This document shows positions 1 through 7,396 of a stretch of DNA of 15,179 bases, in pieces. Location of the stretch: the NCBI GenBank assembly GCA_016281165.1, contig JAEEIC010000009.1, forward strand, positions 1-15,179, read 5' to 3'. The stretch comes from Bacillota bacterium (GTDB lineage: Bacteria; Bacillota; Clostridia; Peptostreptococcales; Anaerovoracaceae). The notes below the pieces were generated by a model. The model was not told the DNA's origin. It was given only the letters and a program-made list of their open reading frames with translations, and searched no databases. The translations under genes were made by a program, and so were the position numbers. Position 1 is the first letter of the stretch, and every line of letters starts with the position of its first letter.

Positions 1-420
1 GGGGCGGCCGAAGACGCCCCAGCAGACGGCGATCAGGACCGCGAAGGTGAGGAAGAGCATCAGCATGCTCTTCACGATCTCTCCCGGTTCCTTCTCCACG
101 AAGAGCCCGGGGAACCAGGGCCTGTTCTCGAAGGCTTTGAGCAGGGGATAGGCGACCGCCGCGACGGTCAGCGCCGACAGAGAGGCCGACTGCCAGCTCT
201 CGGCCGCCAGTATGGTCAGAGTGACGCAGCTGAAGGCGACGATGTGCAGGAGCTTCCTGAAGATGAAGGGGGGGAGCTTCGTGAAAAAGCGCAGCGGAAG
301 AAGTATTATGAGGGCGGGGATGATATAGGCCAGGAGCGCGGCAAGGCAGCGGAGCACGCCGCCCAAGACCGCGCCCCCTCCCGCGCCGTATCCTGCCGTG
401 ATGTTCAAAAGCCCGCTCAA
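1..420 (-). CDS. Dolichol/phytol kinase-like (SEC59/DGK1-type, CTP-dependent) integral membrane enzyme, N-terminal part
   Basis: Partial gene; the first 140 residues are present and the rest lies beyond base 1. The protein is hydrophobic, with a membrane helix at about residues 23-43 and further helices at about 60-90 and 118-138. The short basic segment at 54-60 contains R55-K56-x-x-H59, the RKxxH signature of the dolichol kinase/phytol kinase/CTP-dependent diacylglycerol kinase family, which is often annotated as phosphatidate cytidylyltransferase. A GEIVKS segment before the last helix also fits that family. These enzymes phosphorylate a lipid alcohol at the membrane using CTP. I chose the TTG start at 420 because a GGAGG lies 7 nt upstream. 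The only in-frame ATG (477-475) lies upstream of the predicted -10, so it would not be transcribed. The lipid substrate cannot be told from this fragment. Confidence 0.7.
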   Translation of the reverse strand, partial: MSGLLNITAGYGAGGGAVLGGVLRCLAALLAYIIPALIILLPLRFFTKLPPFIFRKLLHIVAFSCVTLTILAAESWQSASLSALTVAAVAYPLLKAFENRPWFPGLFVEKEPGEIVKSMLMLFLTFAVLIAVCWGVFGRP

Positions 421-463
421 GACCGTTCCTCCGCCCGCGAAAAAGCATGTATCTGACGTTCTG

Positions 464-492
464 ATTATAATAAACATCCGCCCTTTGGGCAA
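464..492 (-). promoter_or_regulatory. Promoter of the dolichol-kinase-like gene
   Basis: On the minus strand, TTGCCC (492-487) and a perfect TATAAT (469-464) are separated by 17 bp. The predicted transcript start is near 457, leaving a leader of about 37 nt that includes the GGAGG used by the TTG start at 420. Confidence 0.65.
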
Positions 493-549
493 GACGCATA
501 CTTTGCCGCCCGGACAGGCCGCGGGGGCTATGAAGCGCGGGGCGATATG

Positions 550-577
550 TGGTATAGTGAAATAAAAAAGGAGGAGG
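550..577 (+). promoter_or_regulatory. Extended -10 promoter and ribosome binding site of the M24 gene
   Basis: TGGTATAGT at 550-558 is an extended -10 (TGn-TATAGT); I see no good -35 upstream. The ribosome binding site GGAGGAGG at 570-577 lies just before the ATG at 580. This decides the start, because the upstream ATG at 547 lies within the promoter. Confidence 0.6.
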
Positions 578-579
578 AG

Positions 580-1827
580 ATGAAGGACTATACGATAGAT
601 ATACTGCCGGTGAGGAGGCAGTACGAGATCAAAGACGAGATAAAGCTCAAAAGGCTCGAGACCGTGCTGCCGAAGGCGATGGAGGAGAGCGGGATCGACA
701 TGTGGCTCATACTGGCCGGCGAGTACAACGAGGATCCGGTCTTCGCGAGCCTCGTCCCCAGCATCGTCCTGCACGCCAGCCGCACGACCTGCCTCGCCAT
801 CGTGAAGGAAAAGGACGGCAGCTACGGCCGCTACAGCATCAACAAGCCCAACGCGCACCTGACCCGCTTCTACAGGCAGCTCGATTTCGACAACAGCCTG
901 CAGTGGCAGCAGATCGCCGCCTTCATCAGGGAAAAGGATCCGAAGACCATAGGGATAAACTTGTCCGATACCGGGACCATCACCTCGGGCCTTTCGGCGG
1001 CCTTCTACCTGCGCCTCAGGGAGGAGCTGGGCGATATGGCGGACAGGCTGGTCCCGGCCGACGAGCTCGCCGTGCGCTGGGTGGAGACCAGGACGGAAGA
1101 AGAGCTGGCCATGTATCCTTCGGTATATGACGTCACGACCCAGATCATGTCGCGGGCCTTCTCCAGAGAGGTCATAGTGCCCGGGATCACCACTACCGAA
1201 GAGGTCGAATGGTGGTGCGTCGAGCAGTTCAGCAAAATGGGCATACCCGAGGGCTTCAGGACCACGGTAAATCTCCAGCGCCGGGGCGAAAAGGGCGTGA
1301 TGAAGACCGGCGTCATACGCCACGGAGACCTGCTCCATTACGACGCGGGCATAATATATCTGGGTCTCGCGACCGACCACCAGCGCCTGGCTTACGTCTT
1401 AAGGCCCGGCGAGAGCGAGGCTCCCGCGGGCATCAGGGAGGGAGTGAAGGCTGGGCGCAGGTTCGCCGACCTCACCGCGGCCGAGATGCGGTTCGGACGC
1501 ACGGGCAACGAGGTCTTCCACGCGGCCAAGGCCGCCGCGGCGGCTGAGGGCATAGACGCCTCGCTCTACACCCATCCCATCGGCCTCTTCGTGCACTCGT
1601 CGGGACCGACCATCGGCCTTTACGACAAGCAGGAGTCCGTGCCCGGCAGGGGCGAGAACATCGTCAGGCCCAACACCGCCTACGCGCTGGAGTTCAACGT
1701 GGGCGGAGACGTGCCCGAATGGGACGGCCAGCGCCTGCGCTTCTACCTCGAGGAGACCGTGCTCTTAAGGGAGAGCGGCAGGGTGGAGCTCCTGGACGAC
1801 GAGGCATATAAACTGATACTCATCTGA
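580..1827 (+). CDS. M24 family metallopeptidase (creatinase / Xaa-Pro aminopeptidase-like)
   Basis: A 415-residue cytosolic protein with the two-part layout of creatinase/prolidase-type enzymes: an N-terminal creatinase-like domain (about 1-180) and a C-terminal pita-bread domain (about 185-410). The five dinuclear metal ligands are all visible: D255 (HYDAG), D266 (ATDHQ) 11 residues later, H332 (THPIG), E371 (ALEFN) and E391 (YLEET). This supports an active hydrolase. Family members remove an N-terminal residue before proline or cleave related C-N bonds; substrate specificity cannot be read from the sequence. The gene stands alone, reading toward a terminator shared with the convergent M20 gene. 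The start at 580 is set by the GGAGGAGG directly upstream. The 11 extra codons available from 547 overlap the promoter. Confidence 0.88.
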   Translation: MKDYTIDILPVRRQYEIKDEIKLKRLETVLPKAMEESGIDMWLILAGEYNEDPVFASLVPSIVLHASRTTCLAIVKEKDGSYGRYSINKPNAHLTRFYRQLDFDNSLQWQQIAAFIREKDPKTIGINLSDTGTITSGLSAAFYLRLREELGDMADRLVPADELAVRWVETRTEEELAMYPSVYDVTTQIMSRAFSREVIVPGITTTEEVEWWCVEQFSKMGIPEGFRTTVNLQRRGEKGVMKTGVIRHGDLLHYDAGIIYLGLATDHQRLAYVLRPGESEAPAGIREGVKAGRRFADLTAAEMRFGRTGNEVFHAAKAAAAAEGIDASLYTHPIGLFVHSSGPTIGLYDKQESVPGRGENIVRPNTAYALEFNVGGDVPEWDGQRLRFYLEETVLLRESGRVELLDDEAYKLILI

Positions 1828-1847
1828 TCCATATGAGATGAAAAAGG

Positions 1848-1882
1848 GGGGCCGTCCCGGGTGGGACGGCCCCGCGTTTTTT
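1848..1882. terminator. Bidirectional Rho-independent terminator
   Basis: An 11-bp perfect stem, GGGGCCGTCCC (1848-1858) with GGGACGGCCCC (1863-1873), has a 4-nt loop. It is followed by T6 at 1877-1882 on the plus strand. A5 at 1841-1845 gives a T-run for minus transcripts. It lies between the convergent M24 and M20 stop codons. Confidence 0.93.
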
Positions 1883-1891
1883 CTTTTGTGT

Positions 1892-3250
1892 TTAGTAGAT
1901 CGGAGTCGGCTTTCTGTCCCTGGGCATCAGGCACTCCTCCGCGTAGGTGCGGCCGGCCAGCTTCTTCTTGAAATCCTCCTTGGCGGCGTCGATGAGCTCG
2001 GGCTTTTCGAGCATGTCGATGCAGGTGTTGGCCATGAGTCTGGCGGCGATGTGCATGCCCTTCTTGGCCACGCAGCCCTTGCCCTGGGCGGTGATCTGCC
2101 AGCTGTGGCCGGGGGTGCCGTTGGCGACGGTCGGGCAGCGGAGGTAGACCAGCGGGGTCACCCAGCTGACGTCTCCCACGTCGGTGCTGGCGGGGACGCC
2201 CTCCTCGATATGGCGGTCCATGTAGTCCTCGGCGTCGGGCCTGGTGCCGACGGCCTGGAACTTCTTCGCGTAGGCGATCTCCTCGGGAGTGTACTCGACG
2301 GGGACGACCTCCATGATGTTCTTCCTGAGCACGTCCGACATGACCTCGTTGGGCACGATGGAGGAGAAGGCGCTGACGATCTCGGGACCGTCGAAGCGGG
2401 TCTCGGTCATGGTGGCGGCTCCCTGGGCGACCAGGCAGACCCTCCTGAAGACCTCCCTGAGCTTGGTATTGTCCATGGCCCTCACCACATAAGAGGCCTC
2501 GGCGTAGGACTGGACCACGTTGGCGGCCCTGCCGCCTGTGTTGGTGATGGCGTAGTGGATGTTGGTCCCTTCTTCAACGTGCTCGCGCAGGAACTGCACG
2601 CCGACGTTCATGAGCTCGAGGGCGTCGAGAGCGGAGCGGCCGTGGAAGGGGTCTCCCGCGGCGTGGGCGGGGATGCCGTAGAACTTGAAGTTGGCGATGT
2701 ATATGGACTTGCCCTTCTGGCTGATGCCGAAATAGGCGCTGGGATGCCAGCTGATGGTGAGATCGACGTCGTCGAAGGCTCCTCTCTCGATCATGAAGTA
2801 CTTGCCGACGCCTCCCTCTTCGGCGGGGCAGCAGAAGTACTTGACGGTGCCCTCCAGCCCGTGCTCCTCCATGTAGTTCTTGAGGAGCCAGGCGGCCTCC
2901 ATGGAGCCGCAGCCCAGCAGGTTATGTCCGCAGCCGTGGCCGTTGCCCTCGGGCTCCACCGGCTCGTGGGGGACGGTGTCAGCCTTGGCGGAAAGGCCGG
3001 GCAGGGCGTCGATCTCGCCCAGGATGCCGATGACGGGCTTGCCATGACCGGCTTCGGCGATGAAGGCGGTGTCCATGTCCTTTAAGGGCCAGGTGACCCT
3101 GAAGCCCAGGTCCTCCATGACCTTCTTCGCGGCCTCGCAGGACTTGTGCTCGGTGAAATTGAGCTCGGGGGTGGACCAGATGCTGTCGGAGCAGGCCTCG
3201 AATATCGCCTTGCCCTCTTCGGACATCCTGTCGATCTCTTGTCTCATCAT
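1892..3250 (-). CDS. M20 family amidohydrolase, AbgB-like (p-aminobenzoyl-glutamate hydrolase subunit B type)
   Basis: A 452-residue cytosolic zinc hydrolase of the M20D group. Key motifs are E79-I-D81 (GEIDALPG), the GNGHGCGHN block at 102-110 (H105, H109), the catalytic pair E144-E145 (CPAEEGG), H169 (SWHPS), the lid-domain segment around 190-305, STDVGDVSW at 355-363 and PGHSW with H382. The STDVGDVSW-to-PGHSW tail is characteristic of AbgB-like proteins rather than of HipO or carboxypeptidase types. The AbgA/AbgB enzyme cleaves p-aminobenzoyl-glutamate; no AbgA partner is seen here, so the substrate may be another N-acyl amino acid or dipeptide. A ribosome site AGGAGG lies about 9 nt before the first of two tandem ATGs. 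It is the second gene of a two-gene operon, 14 nt after the ATP-grasp stop, and ends at a bidirectional terminator. Confidence 0.9.
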   Translation of the reverse strand: MMRQEIDRMSEEGKAIFEACSDSIWSTPELNFTEHKSCEAAKKVMEDLGFRVTWPLKDMDTAFIAEAGHGKPVIGILGEIDALPGLSAKADTVPHEPVEPEGNGHGCGHNLLGCGSMEAAWLLKNYMEEHGLEGTVKYFCCPAEEGGVGKYFMIERGAFDDVDLTISWHPSAYFGISQKGKSIYIANFKFYGIPAHAAGDPFHGRSALDALELMNVGVQFLREHVEEGTNIHYAITNTGGRAANVVQSYAEASYVVRAMDNTKLREVFRRVCLVAQGAATMTETRFDGPEIVSAFSSIVPNEVMSDVLRKNIMEVVPVEYTPEEIAYAKKFQAVGTRPDAEDYMDRHIEEGVPASTDVGDVSWVTPLVYLRCPTVANGTPGHSWQITAQGKGCVAKKGMHIAARLMANTCIDMLEKPELIDAAKEDFKKKLAGRTYAEECLMPRDRKPTPIY

Positions 3251-3264
3251 AGTTGCGATCCTCC

Positions 3265-4347
3265 TTATTTTTTGAAATACGTATCCATTATATCGCGGAA
3301 GAGCTCGGGCTCAAAGATGGGGCCCGCGGCGATCTGATGGAAGTAGATCTCCGGCGCCCCGGTGTTCACTTCTATCATAGCCGGCTCGCCGTCTTCGGAG
3401 ACGACCATATCCCAGCCGACGATGTGGATGTAGGGTATCCTCTGATGCAGCTCCGTGACCTTTTCCCTTATCGCTTTGATATTGGGCACCCGCAGTCCCT
3501 CGCAGACGAGGCCCGACGGAAGCTCGAGGTGAGGCCTCCAGTCTCTGTCGTAGGCGGTCTTATTGAGGAAGCCCTCTTCGTCGATCACGCAGGATACCCC
3601 GTTGGATGTGTGGGGATTGTCGATCCTCACGCCCTTTACTCCCACGCGCACCAGTGAACCGATGATCCTGATCTCTCCCTTCCAGAGCAGGGTCAGCATG
3701 CGCACGGTGTTGACGGAATCGGGGTTCATGGCCGACATGGCGGGATGCTGCTTTAGGGGTAGTTGGACTATATAATTCCGGCCCAGCTTCTGCGCGGTCC
3801 TTTTTATCTCCACGGCGAAGTCCTCCGCGGACGCGGTCCTTTTTATGAAGAATACGTTGCTGCCGCCCTGCGAGTCGACGGATGGCTTCATGACCAGCTC
3901 GCCGTATCCAACGCAGAGACGTATAGCCTCTTCCCAGCCTATCATTTTATAGTCCGCGTCGAGCAGGGTCCCGCCGACGCAGCGGAAGACCGTCCCCGGG
4001 AGCTTTACGCAGTCCCTGAAGAAGATGTCGGTGTAGTTCTTGTCAGGCTGATTGTTGTGGGCGGGGTTGTCCCTGCGCATGCGTATCAGGAGTATGCGCC
4101 AGATATCCGAGGGGAAATAATAGGGGCTGGCGATGTCGTTGATCTGCGCGTAGACCTGCGCCCAGACAGGATCGACCTTCGTGTAGGGCCCCCAGACCTT
4201 CCCGACAGCGGCGGCGCTGACCGCGGCGTCCCGGGAACGTCCCGAGGACGAAGCGACCCTCGCAATGACCCGGGCGTGTCTCTTGTGTATCTTGTGTTCT
4301 TTATAAGCCCTGTACAGCAGGCCAAATTTGCTTTTTACCGGCTTCAT
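3265..4347 (-). CDS. ATP-grasp protein, sugar-transfer-associated type
   Basis: A 360-residue soluble protein. The ATP-grasp core runs from about residue 110 to the end. The nucleotide-binding segment LVMKPS (K154) is followed by the flexible SQGGSNV loop (159-165), SVNTVR near 211-216 and the Mg-binding GWDM...MIEVNTG block (E326, N328) near 311-330. This arrangement, ending in PEIYFHQ, matches the 'sugar-transfer associated ATP-grasp' family (ATPgrasp_ST). That family is often found near polysaccharide or envelope genes and is presumed to form a carboxylate-amine bond through an acyl-phosphate. The acceptor and donor are unknown. The basic N-terminus (about 1-35) has no membrane segment. 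It leads an operon with a downstream M20 amide hydrolase. The start at 4347 has GGAG 8 nt upstream and a strong promoter about 30 nt further back. Confidence 0.82.
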   Translation of the reverse strand: MKPVKSKFGLLYRAYKEHKIHKRHARVIARVASSSGRSRDAAVSAAAVGKVWGPYTKVDPVWAQVYAQINDIASPYYFPSDIWRILLIRMRRDNPAHNNQPDKNYTDIFFRDCVKLPGTVFRCVGGTLLDADYKMIGWEEAIRLCVGYGELVMKPSVDSQGGSNVFFIKRTASAEDFAVEIKRTAQKLGRNYIVQLPLKQHPAMSAMNPDSVNTVRMLTLLWKGEIRIIGSLVRVGVKGVRIDNPHTSNGVSCVIDEEGFLNKTAYDRDWRPHLELPSGLVCEGLRVPNIKAIREKVTELHQRIPYIHIVGWDMVVSEDGEPAMIEVNTGAPEIYFHQIAAGPIFEPELFRDIMDTYFKK

Positions 4348-4374
4348 TCCTCATTCTCCGTTTCTTTACATCAG

Positions 4375-4403
4375 ATTATATCCCATGAAGAAGGATTTGT
4401 AAA
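4375..4403 (-). promoter_or_regulatory. Promoter of the ATP-grasp / M20 operon
   Basis: TTTACA (4403-4398), a 17-bp spacer and TATAAT (4380-4375) read on the minus strand. This is close to the sigma-A consensus and lies about 28 bp before the ATG at 4347. Confidence 0.8.
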
Positions 4404-4458
4404 ACTATGAGACATCGCTCAGGAGCAGAAGATCCTGCCGGCATATGCAGCCTCCGTC

Positions 4459-4492
4459 TTGAAAAGCGTCCGTATAATCGATAAAATATAAT
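4459..4492 (+). promoter_or_regulatory. Promoter of the SGNH hydrolase / DUF2974 operon
   Basis: TTGAAA (4459-4464), a 17-bp spacer and TAAAAT (4482-4487), with an overlapping perfect TATAAT at 4487-4492. The start site would be near 4495, giving a leader of about 60 nt. A second TATAAT at 4473-4478 has no good -35. The minus operon promoter lies back to back, about 55 bp away. Confidence 0.6.
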
Positions 4493-4552
4493 GTTAGCGG
4501 GCATATGAGACCGCCGCCCGTTTTACCCTAAACGATCACAGGGGGGATCGAG

Positions 4553-5227
4553 ATGGAACTCAGGAACGCCAAGATAAACTTCCTCGGCGACAGCATCACC
4601 GAGGGCCACGGAGTGGAGCCCGAAGAGTGCTTCGTCAGCCTCATCGCCGCCGATACCGGCGCCGTCTGCCGCAACTACGGCATAGGCGGGACCCGCATCG
4701 CACCCCAGCACTTCCCTTCCGCGGAGGCCAAATGGGATCAGGACTTCTGCGGCAGATACGCTTCGATGGACGCCGACGCCGACGCGGTCGTGGTCTTCGG
4801 CGGGACCAACGATTTCGGCCACGGAGACGCCAGGCTGGGAAAGATGGACGACAGGGATCCGGAGTCCTTCTACGGGGCCCTGCACACCCTCATGAAGGGC
4901 CTGATCGAGCGCTATCCGGACTCGTGGATCGTGATCCTGACGCCCCTGCACAGGATATGCGAGGACTGGCCGATAAGCCCCAGCGGCTTTCTGCGGACCT
5001 TCCCCTACGCGGACTACATCAGGGCCATCAGGGAGGTCGCGGAGTTCTACAGCCTGCCCCTGCTCGATCTTTACGCCTCCTCGGGGCTGCAACCGAGGGT
5101 GGAGGCCATAAGCGAGCGCTTCTTTTTAGACGGGCTGCACCCCAACCCGGCGGGACACAGGCTCCTGGCCGCGCAGATAGAGAAGTTCCTTGAGGGCCTT
5201 CCCGAAAGAAGAAAGATACTGAGATAA
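4553..5227 (+). CDS. SGNH/GDSL-family esterase or lipase
   Basis: A 224-residue protein with all four SGNH blocks in order: block I GDS with nucleophile S14, block II glycines at GIGG 43-46, block III GGTND with N86, and block V D193-G-L-H196. The catalytic triad S14/D193/H196 and the oxyanion-hole residues are therefore intact. There is no signal peptide or membrane segment, so the enzyme should act in the cytosol, probably on ester bonds of lipids or acylated small molecules. A purine-rich GGGGGGA lies 6 nt before the ATG. The next gene starts 12 nt after its stop, so the two are probably co-transcribed; both are predicted serine hydrolases. The exact substrate cannot be inferred. Confidence 0.9.
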   Translation: MELRNAKINFLGDSITEGHGVEPEECFVSLIAADTGAVCRNYGIGGTRIAPQHFPSAEAKWDQDFCGRYASMDADADAVVVFGGTNDFGHGDARLGKMDDRDPESFYGALHTLMKGLIERYPDSWIVILTPLHRICEDWPISPSGFLRTFPYADYIRAIREVAEFYSLPLLDLYASSGLQPRVEAISERFFLDGLHPNPAGHRLLAAQIEKFLEGLPERRKILR

Positions 5228-5239
5228 AAGAAGGTAAAA

Positions 5240-6580
5240 ATGTCCGATATTTTCGATTATATCGACTGGAGAGGGGATCTGAGCTTCAAGGTCTCGCCCT
5301 TCAACGAGGTCGATAATTACATCATATGCAAGATAGGCTGCTACGATTTCAGCGGCATAGTCGGCCCCGGGGCCGATCCCGTCCCCCTGGGGCGGGCTCT
5401 GGAGCTCTATTACGAAAAATACGGCGAGAAGGGCGATTATCTGGGCCTTCTCGCCGCCAGATCGGTCTCCGAGGCGGTGAAGAGGCTGCCGAAGACCGAA
5501 AGATTCAAGGATCTTCAGCTCTCGGGCTACGTCAGCGTGCTCGACAGCGAGGACACCGAGCAGTTCTCGGCCCTGACCGTGAGCCTGCCGGACGGCAGCA
5601 AGTACGTGAGCTTCCGCGGTACCGACGACACCCTCCTGGCCTGGAAGGAGAATTTCCTCATGGCCGTGGAGAAGGAGATCCCCGCCCAGCGCGACGCCCT
5701 CAACTACCTGCTCTGGGCGGCTTCGGCCTACAGAGGCCCCCTCATCGTGGGCGGGCATTCCAAGGGCGGCAACATGTCGGTCTTCGCCTCCTCCTTCGCT
5801 CCCGCCCGCGTGCAGAAGCGCATAAAGGCCGTCTATTCCAACGACGGGCCCGGCTTCAACCCGGAGTTCCTCAAGGAACCGGGCTATCTGCGCATCAAGC
5901 CGAAGCTGCACGTGATACTGCCGACCACCTCCATCGTGGGCACCCTGCTCACCCAGGACGAGGATCTTGAGATCGTGGAGTGCGACAGGCTGGGCGTGGC
6001 CTCTCACGACGGCTTCCTCTGGCATGTAAAGGGGACCTCCTTCGTGAGGAGCGGCAAGCTCTCCAAAAGCAGCGAGGCTTATGAGAACAGCATGACGGCG
6101 GTGCTGGATTCCATGACCATCGAGGAGAGGAAGGCCTTCCTCACCGAGTTCTTCTCCGCCTTCGCCCAGACCGGGGCGGTGACTCTCACCGACCTCAACG
6201 AGCACCGCATCACCCAGGCCGCCAGGCTCCTCAGATCCTTCAGCAAGTCCTCGGAGACCAAGCGCTTCGCTTTGGAGGTCACCGAGCAGATGCTCAAAGA
6301 GCTGATGCCGGCGAATCCCGTGCTTCCCCAGGCTCTGGGAGCCGCGGGCAAGGCGGCGGGAATGGCGGCGGCAGCCGCCGGAAAAGCGGCCGGTATCGCG
6401 GCTGAAGCGGCGGAAAGGGCCGCCGAGGCGGCGGGAAAGGCGGCGGAAGCCGCCGGCAGGGCGGCCGATTCCCTGGGAGACCGTTTGAGGGCCAGAAGAT
6501 CCGCTCCCATACGCCGCATAAGCGGAAAGGCGGCGGAGGAAGCGGGCAGGGAGAGCCCTTCCTCCCCCGGAAAAGAATAA
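5240..6580 (+). CDS. DUF2974 / Mbeg1-like alpha/beta-hydrolase with an Ala-rich repeat tail
   Basis: A 446-residue protein. Residues about 1-330 match the Mbeg1-like (DUF2974) family: an N-terminal DYIDWRGDLSF start, a Y-S-F-RGTDD segment near 130-140 typical of lipase-3-like folds, and the nucleophile elbow GGHSKGG with S174. His candidates for the triad are H256 and H262 in SHDGFLWH. Family members are annotated as lipase-like, but their biochemistry is poorly known. From L366 to about D410 the chain becomes an Ala/Gly/Lys/Glu repeat (AAGKAAG, AAERAAE, AAGKAAE, AAGRAAD). It is followed by a basic, Ser/Pro-rich end. No signal peptide is seen. It lies 12 nt downstream of the SGNH hydrolase with an AAGG ribosome site. 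The tail is not part of the usual domain as I know it. Confidence 0.82.
   Translation: MSDIFDYIDWRGDLSFKVSPFNEVDNYIICKIGCYDFSGIVGPGADPVPLGRALELYYEKYGEKGDYLGLLAARSVSEAVKRLPKTERFKDLQLSGYVSVLDSEDTEQFSALTVSLPDGSKYVSFRGTDDTLLAWKENFLMAVEKEIPAQRDALNYLLWAASAYRGPLIVGGHSKGGNMSVFASSFAPARVQKRIKAVYSNDGPGFNPEFLKEPGYLRIKPKLHVILPTTSIVGTLLTQDEDLEIVECDRLGVASHDGFLWHVKGTSFVRSGKLSKSSEAYENSMTAVLDSMTIEERKAFLTEFFSAFAQTGAVTLTDLNEHRITQAARLLRSFSKSSETKRFALEVTEQMLKELMPANPVLPQALGAAGKAAGMAAAAAGKAAGIAAEAAERAAEAAGKAAEAAGRAADSLGDRLRARRSAPIRRISGKAAEEAGRESPSSPGKE
6335..6469 (+). repeat. Degenerate GCG/GGC-rich tandem repeat encoding the Ala-rich tail of the DUF2974 protein
   Basis: About 135 bp of imperfect tandem units built from GGCGGCGGAA and GCGGGAAAG words, encoding residues 366-410. 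The translated unit is 7 or 11 residues (AAxxAAx). The low complexity makes replication slippage possible. Confidence 0.7.
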
Positions 6581-6622
6581 TCTTAACAAAATCGTAAGTT
6601 TTTAAGGCTCTGTTTTTAATAT
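6581..6622 (+). promoter_or_regulatory. Tandem 11-bp direct repeat, likely response-regulator box, with weak promoter
   Basis: TCTTAACAAAA (6581-6591) is followed directly by TCGTAAGTTTT (6592-6602), two half-sites of the form TCNTAAN one helical turn apart. This is the classic layout for OmpR/PhoB-family dimers and resembles the VanR word TCGTAnGAAAnT. Downstream, GTTTTTAA occurs twice (6598-6605 and 6612-6619). A weak -10 (TAATAT, 6617-6622) lies about 36 bp before the response-regulator ATG. No -35 is obvious, consistent with an activator-dependent promoter. The site also lies directly after the DUF2974 stop, where I see no terminator. Confidence 0.5.
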
Positions 6623-6657
6623 CTGACGCTTATCATTGGCAGTGCAAAGGGGATATC

Positions 6658-7365
6658 ATGACCAATAAAGAGATAAACATACTCGTGGTCGACGACGACA
6701 GGGAGATAGCCGGCGCCATCGAGATCTACCTCCGCAACGAAGGATATACCGTCTTCAAGGCCTACGACGGACTGCAGGCCCTGGAGATCAGCAGGAAAGA
6801 GCCCCTGCACCTGATCATAATGGACATCATGATGCCCAATATGGACGGGGTGCAGGCGACGATGAAGATAAGGGAGGACAACAACATCCCCATCATCATG
6901 CTCTCGGCCAAGTCGGAGGATTACGACAAGATCACCGGCCTCAATATCGGAGCCGACGACTACATCACCAAGCCCTTCAATCCCCTGGAGCTCGTCGCCC
7001 GGGTGCGCTCGCAGATCAGACGCTACACCGATCTGGGCAGCATGGCAGGCATAGACAGGGGAAAGCTGCTGCACACCGGGGGCCTCATCATCGACGACGA
7101 CGCCAAGAGGGTCACCCTCGACGGCGACGAGATACAGTTCACCCCGACCGAATACGGCATACTCAAGTTCCTGACCGAGAACGCGGGCAGGGTCTATTCG
7201 ACGGGGCAGATCTACGAGGCGGTATGGAACGAGCCTTCCATCAACACCGAGGGGACGGTGACCGTACACATCAGACGCATAAGGGAAAAGATCGAGATCG
7301 ACCCCAAGAATCCCAGATATCTCAAGGTAGTCTGGGGCGTGGGCTATAAGATGGAGAAGATCTGA
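6658..7365 (+). CDS. OmpR/PhoB-family response regulator (VanR-like)
   Basis: A 235-residue DNA-binding response regulator. The receiver domain (about 6-120) carries the acidic pair D12-D13, the phospho-acceptor D56 (IIMDIMMP), the switch residue S83 and K105 (YITKPF). The C-terminal winged helix (about 140-233) includes FTPTEYGILKFL and the recognition region with TVTVHIRRIREKI, ending GVGYKMEKI. Phosphorylation by the adjacent kinase should enhance binding to tandem half-sites, and a candidate pair lies just upstream. AAAGGGG lies 5 nt before the ATG. The kinase gene follows after 31 nt. Targets are not identifiable beyond likely autoregulation; the VanR/VanS-type pair suggests envelope sensing by analogy only. 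Confidence 0.93.
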   Translation: MTNKEINILVVDDDREIAGAIEIYLRNEGYTVFKAYDGLQALEISRKEPLHLIIMDIMMPNMDGVQATMKIREDNNIPIIMLSAKSEDYDKITGLNIGADDYITKPFNPLELVARVRSQIRRYTDLGSMAGIDRGKLLHTGGLIIDDDAKRVTLDGDEIQFTPTEYGILKFLTENAGRVYSTGQIYEAVWNEPSINTEGTVTVHIRRIREKIEIDPKNPRYLKVVWGVGYKMEKI

Positions 7366-7396
7366 TCGAAGCGGCCGGGGGCCGCGGGCAGGAGAT

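Noticed and set aside
244..456. A 70-codon plus-strand frame near the left edge
   Set aside because: It lies opposite the dolichol-kinase-like gene, is highly charged with no domain, and covers that gene's ribosome site.
1838..3085. A 415-codon open frame on the plus strand opposite the AbgB-like M20 gene
   Set aside because: It is the antisense shadow of a GC-rich gene with strong codon bias; it is Gly/Val/Asp-rich, has no recognisable domain and runs through the terminator. The minus-strand frame has all M20 motifs.
4473..4478. A perfect TATAAT as the -10 of the SGNH operon
   Set aside because: No -35 at a workable distance; TTGAAA at 4459 pairs better with TAAAAT at 4482.
6583..6588. TTAACA as a -35 for the response regulator gene
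   Set aside because: 17 bp downstream there is only GGCTCT; the word is better explained as part of the tandem 11-bp repeat.
5126..6589. A 487-codon minus-strand frame opposite the DUF2974 gene
   Set aside because: Low-complexity Gly/Arg/Leu-rich translation, no ribosome site, and it spans two genes on the other strand that carry clear motifs.
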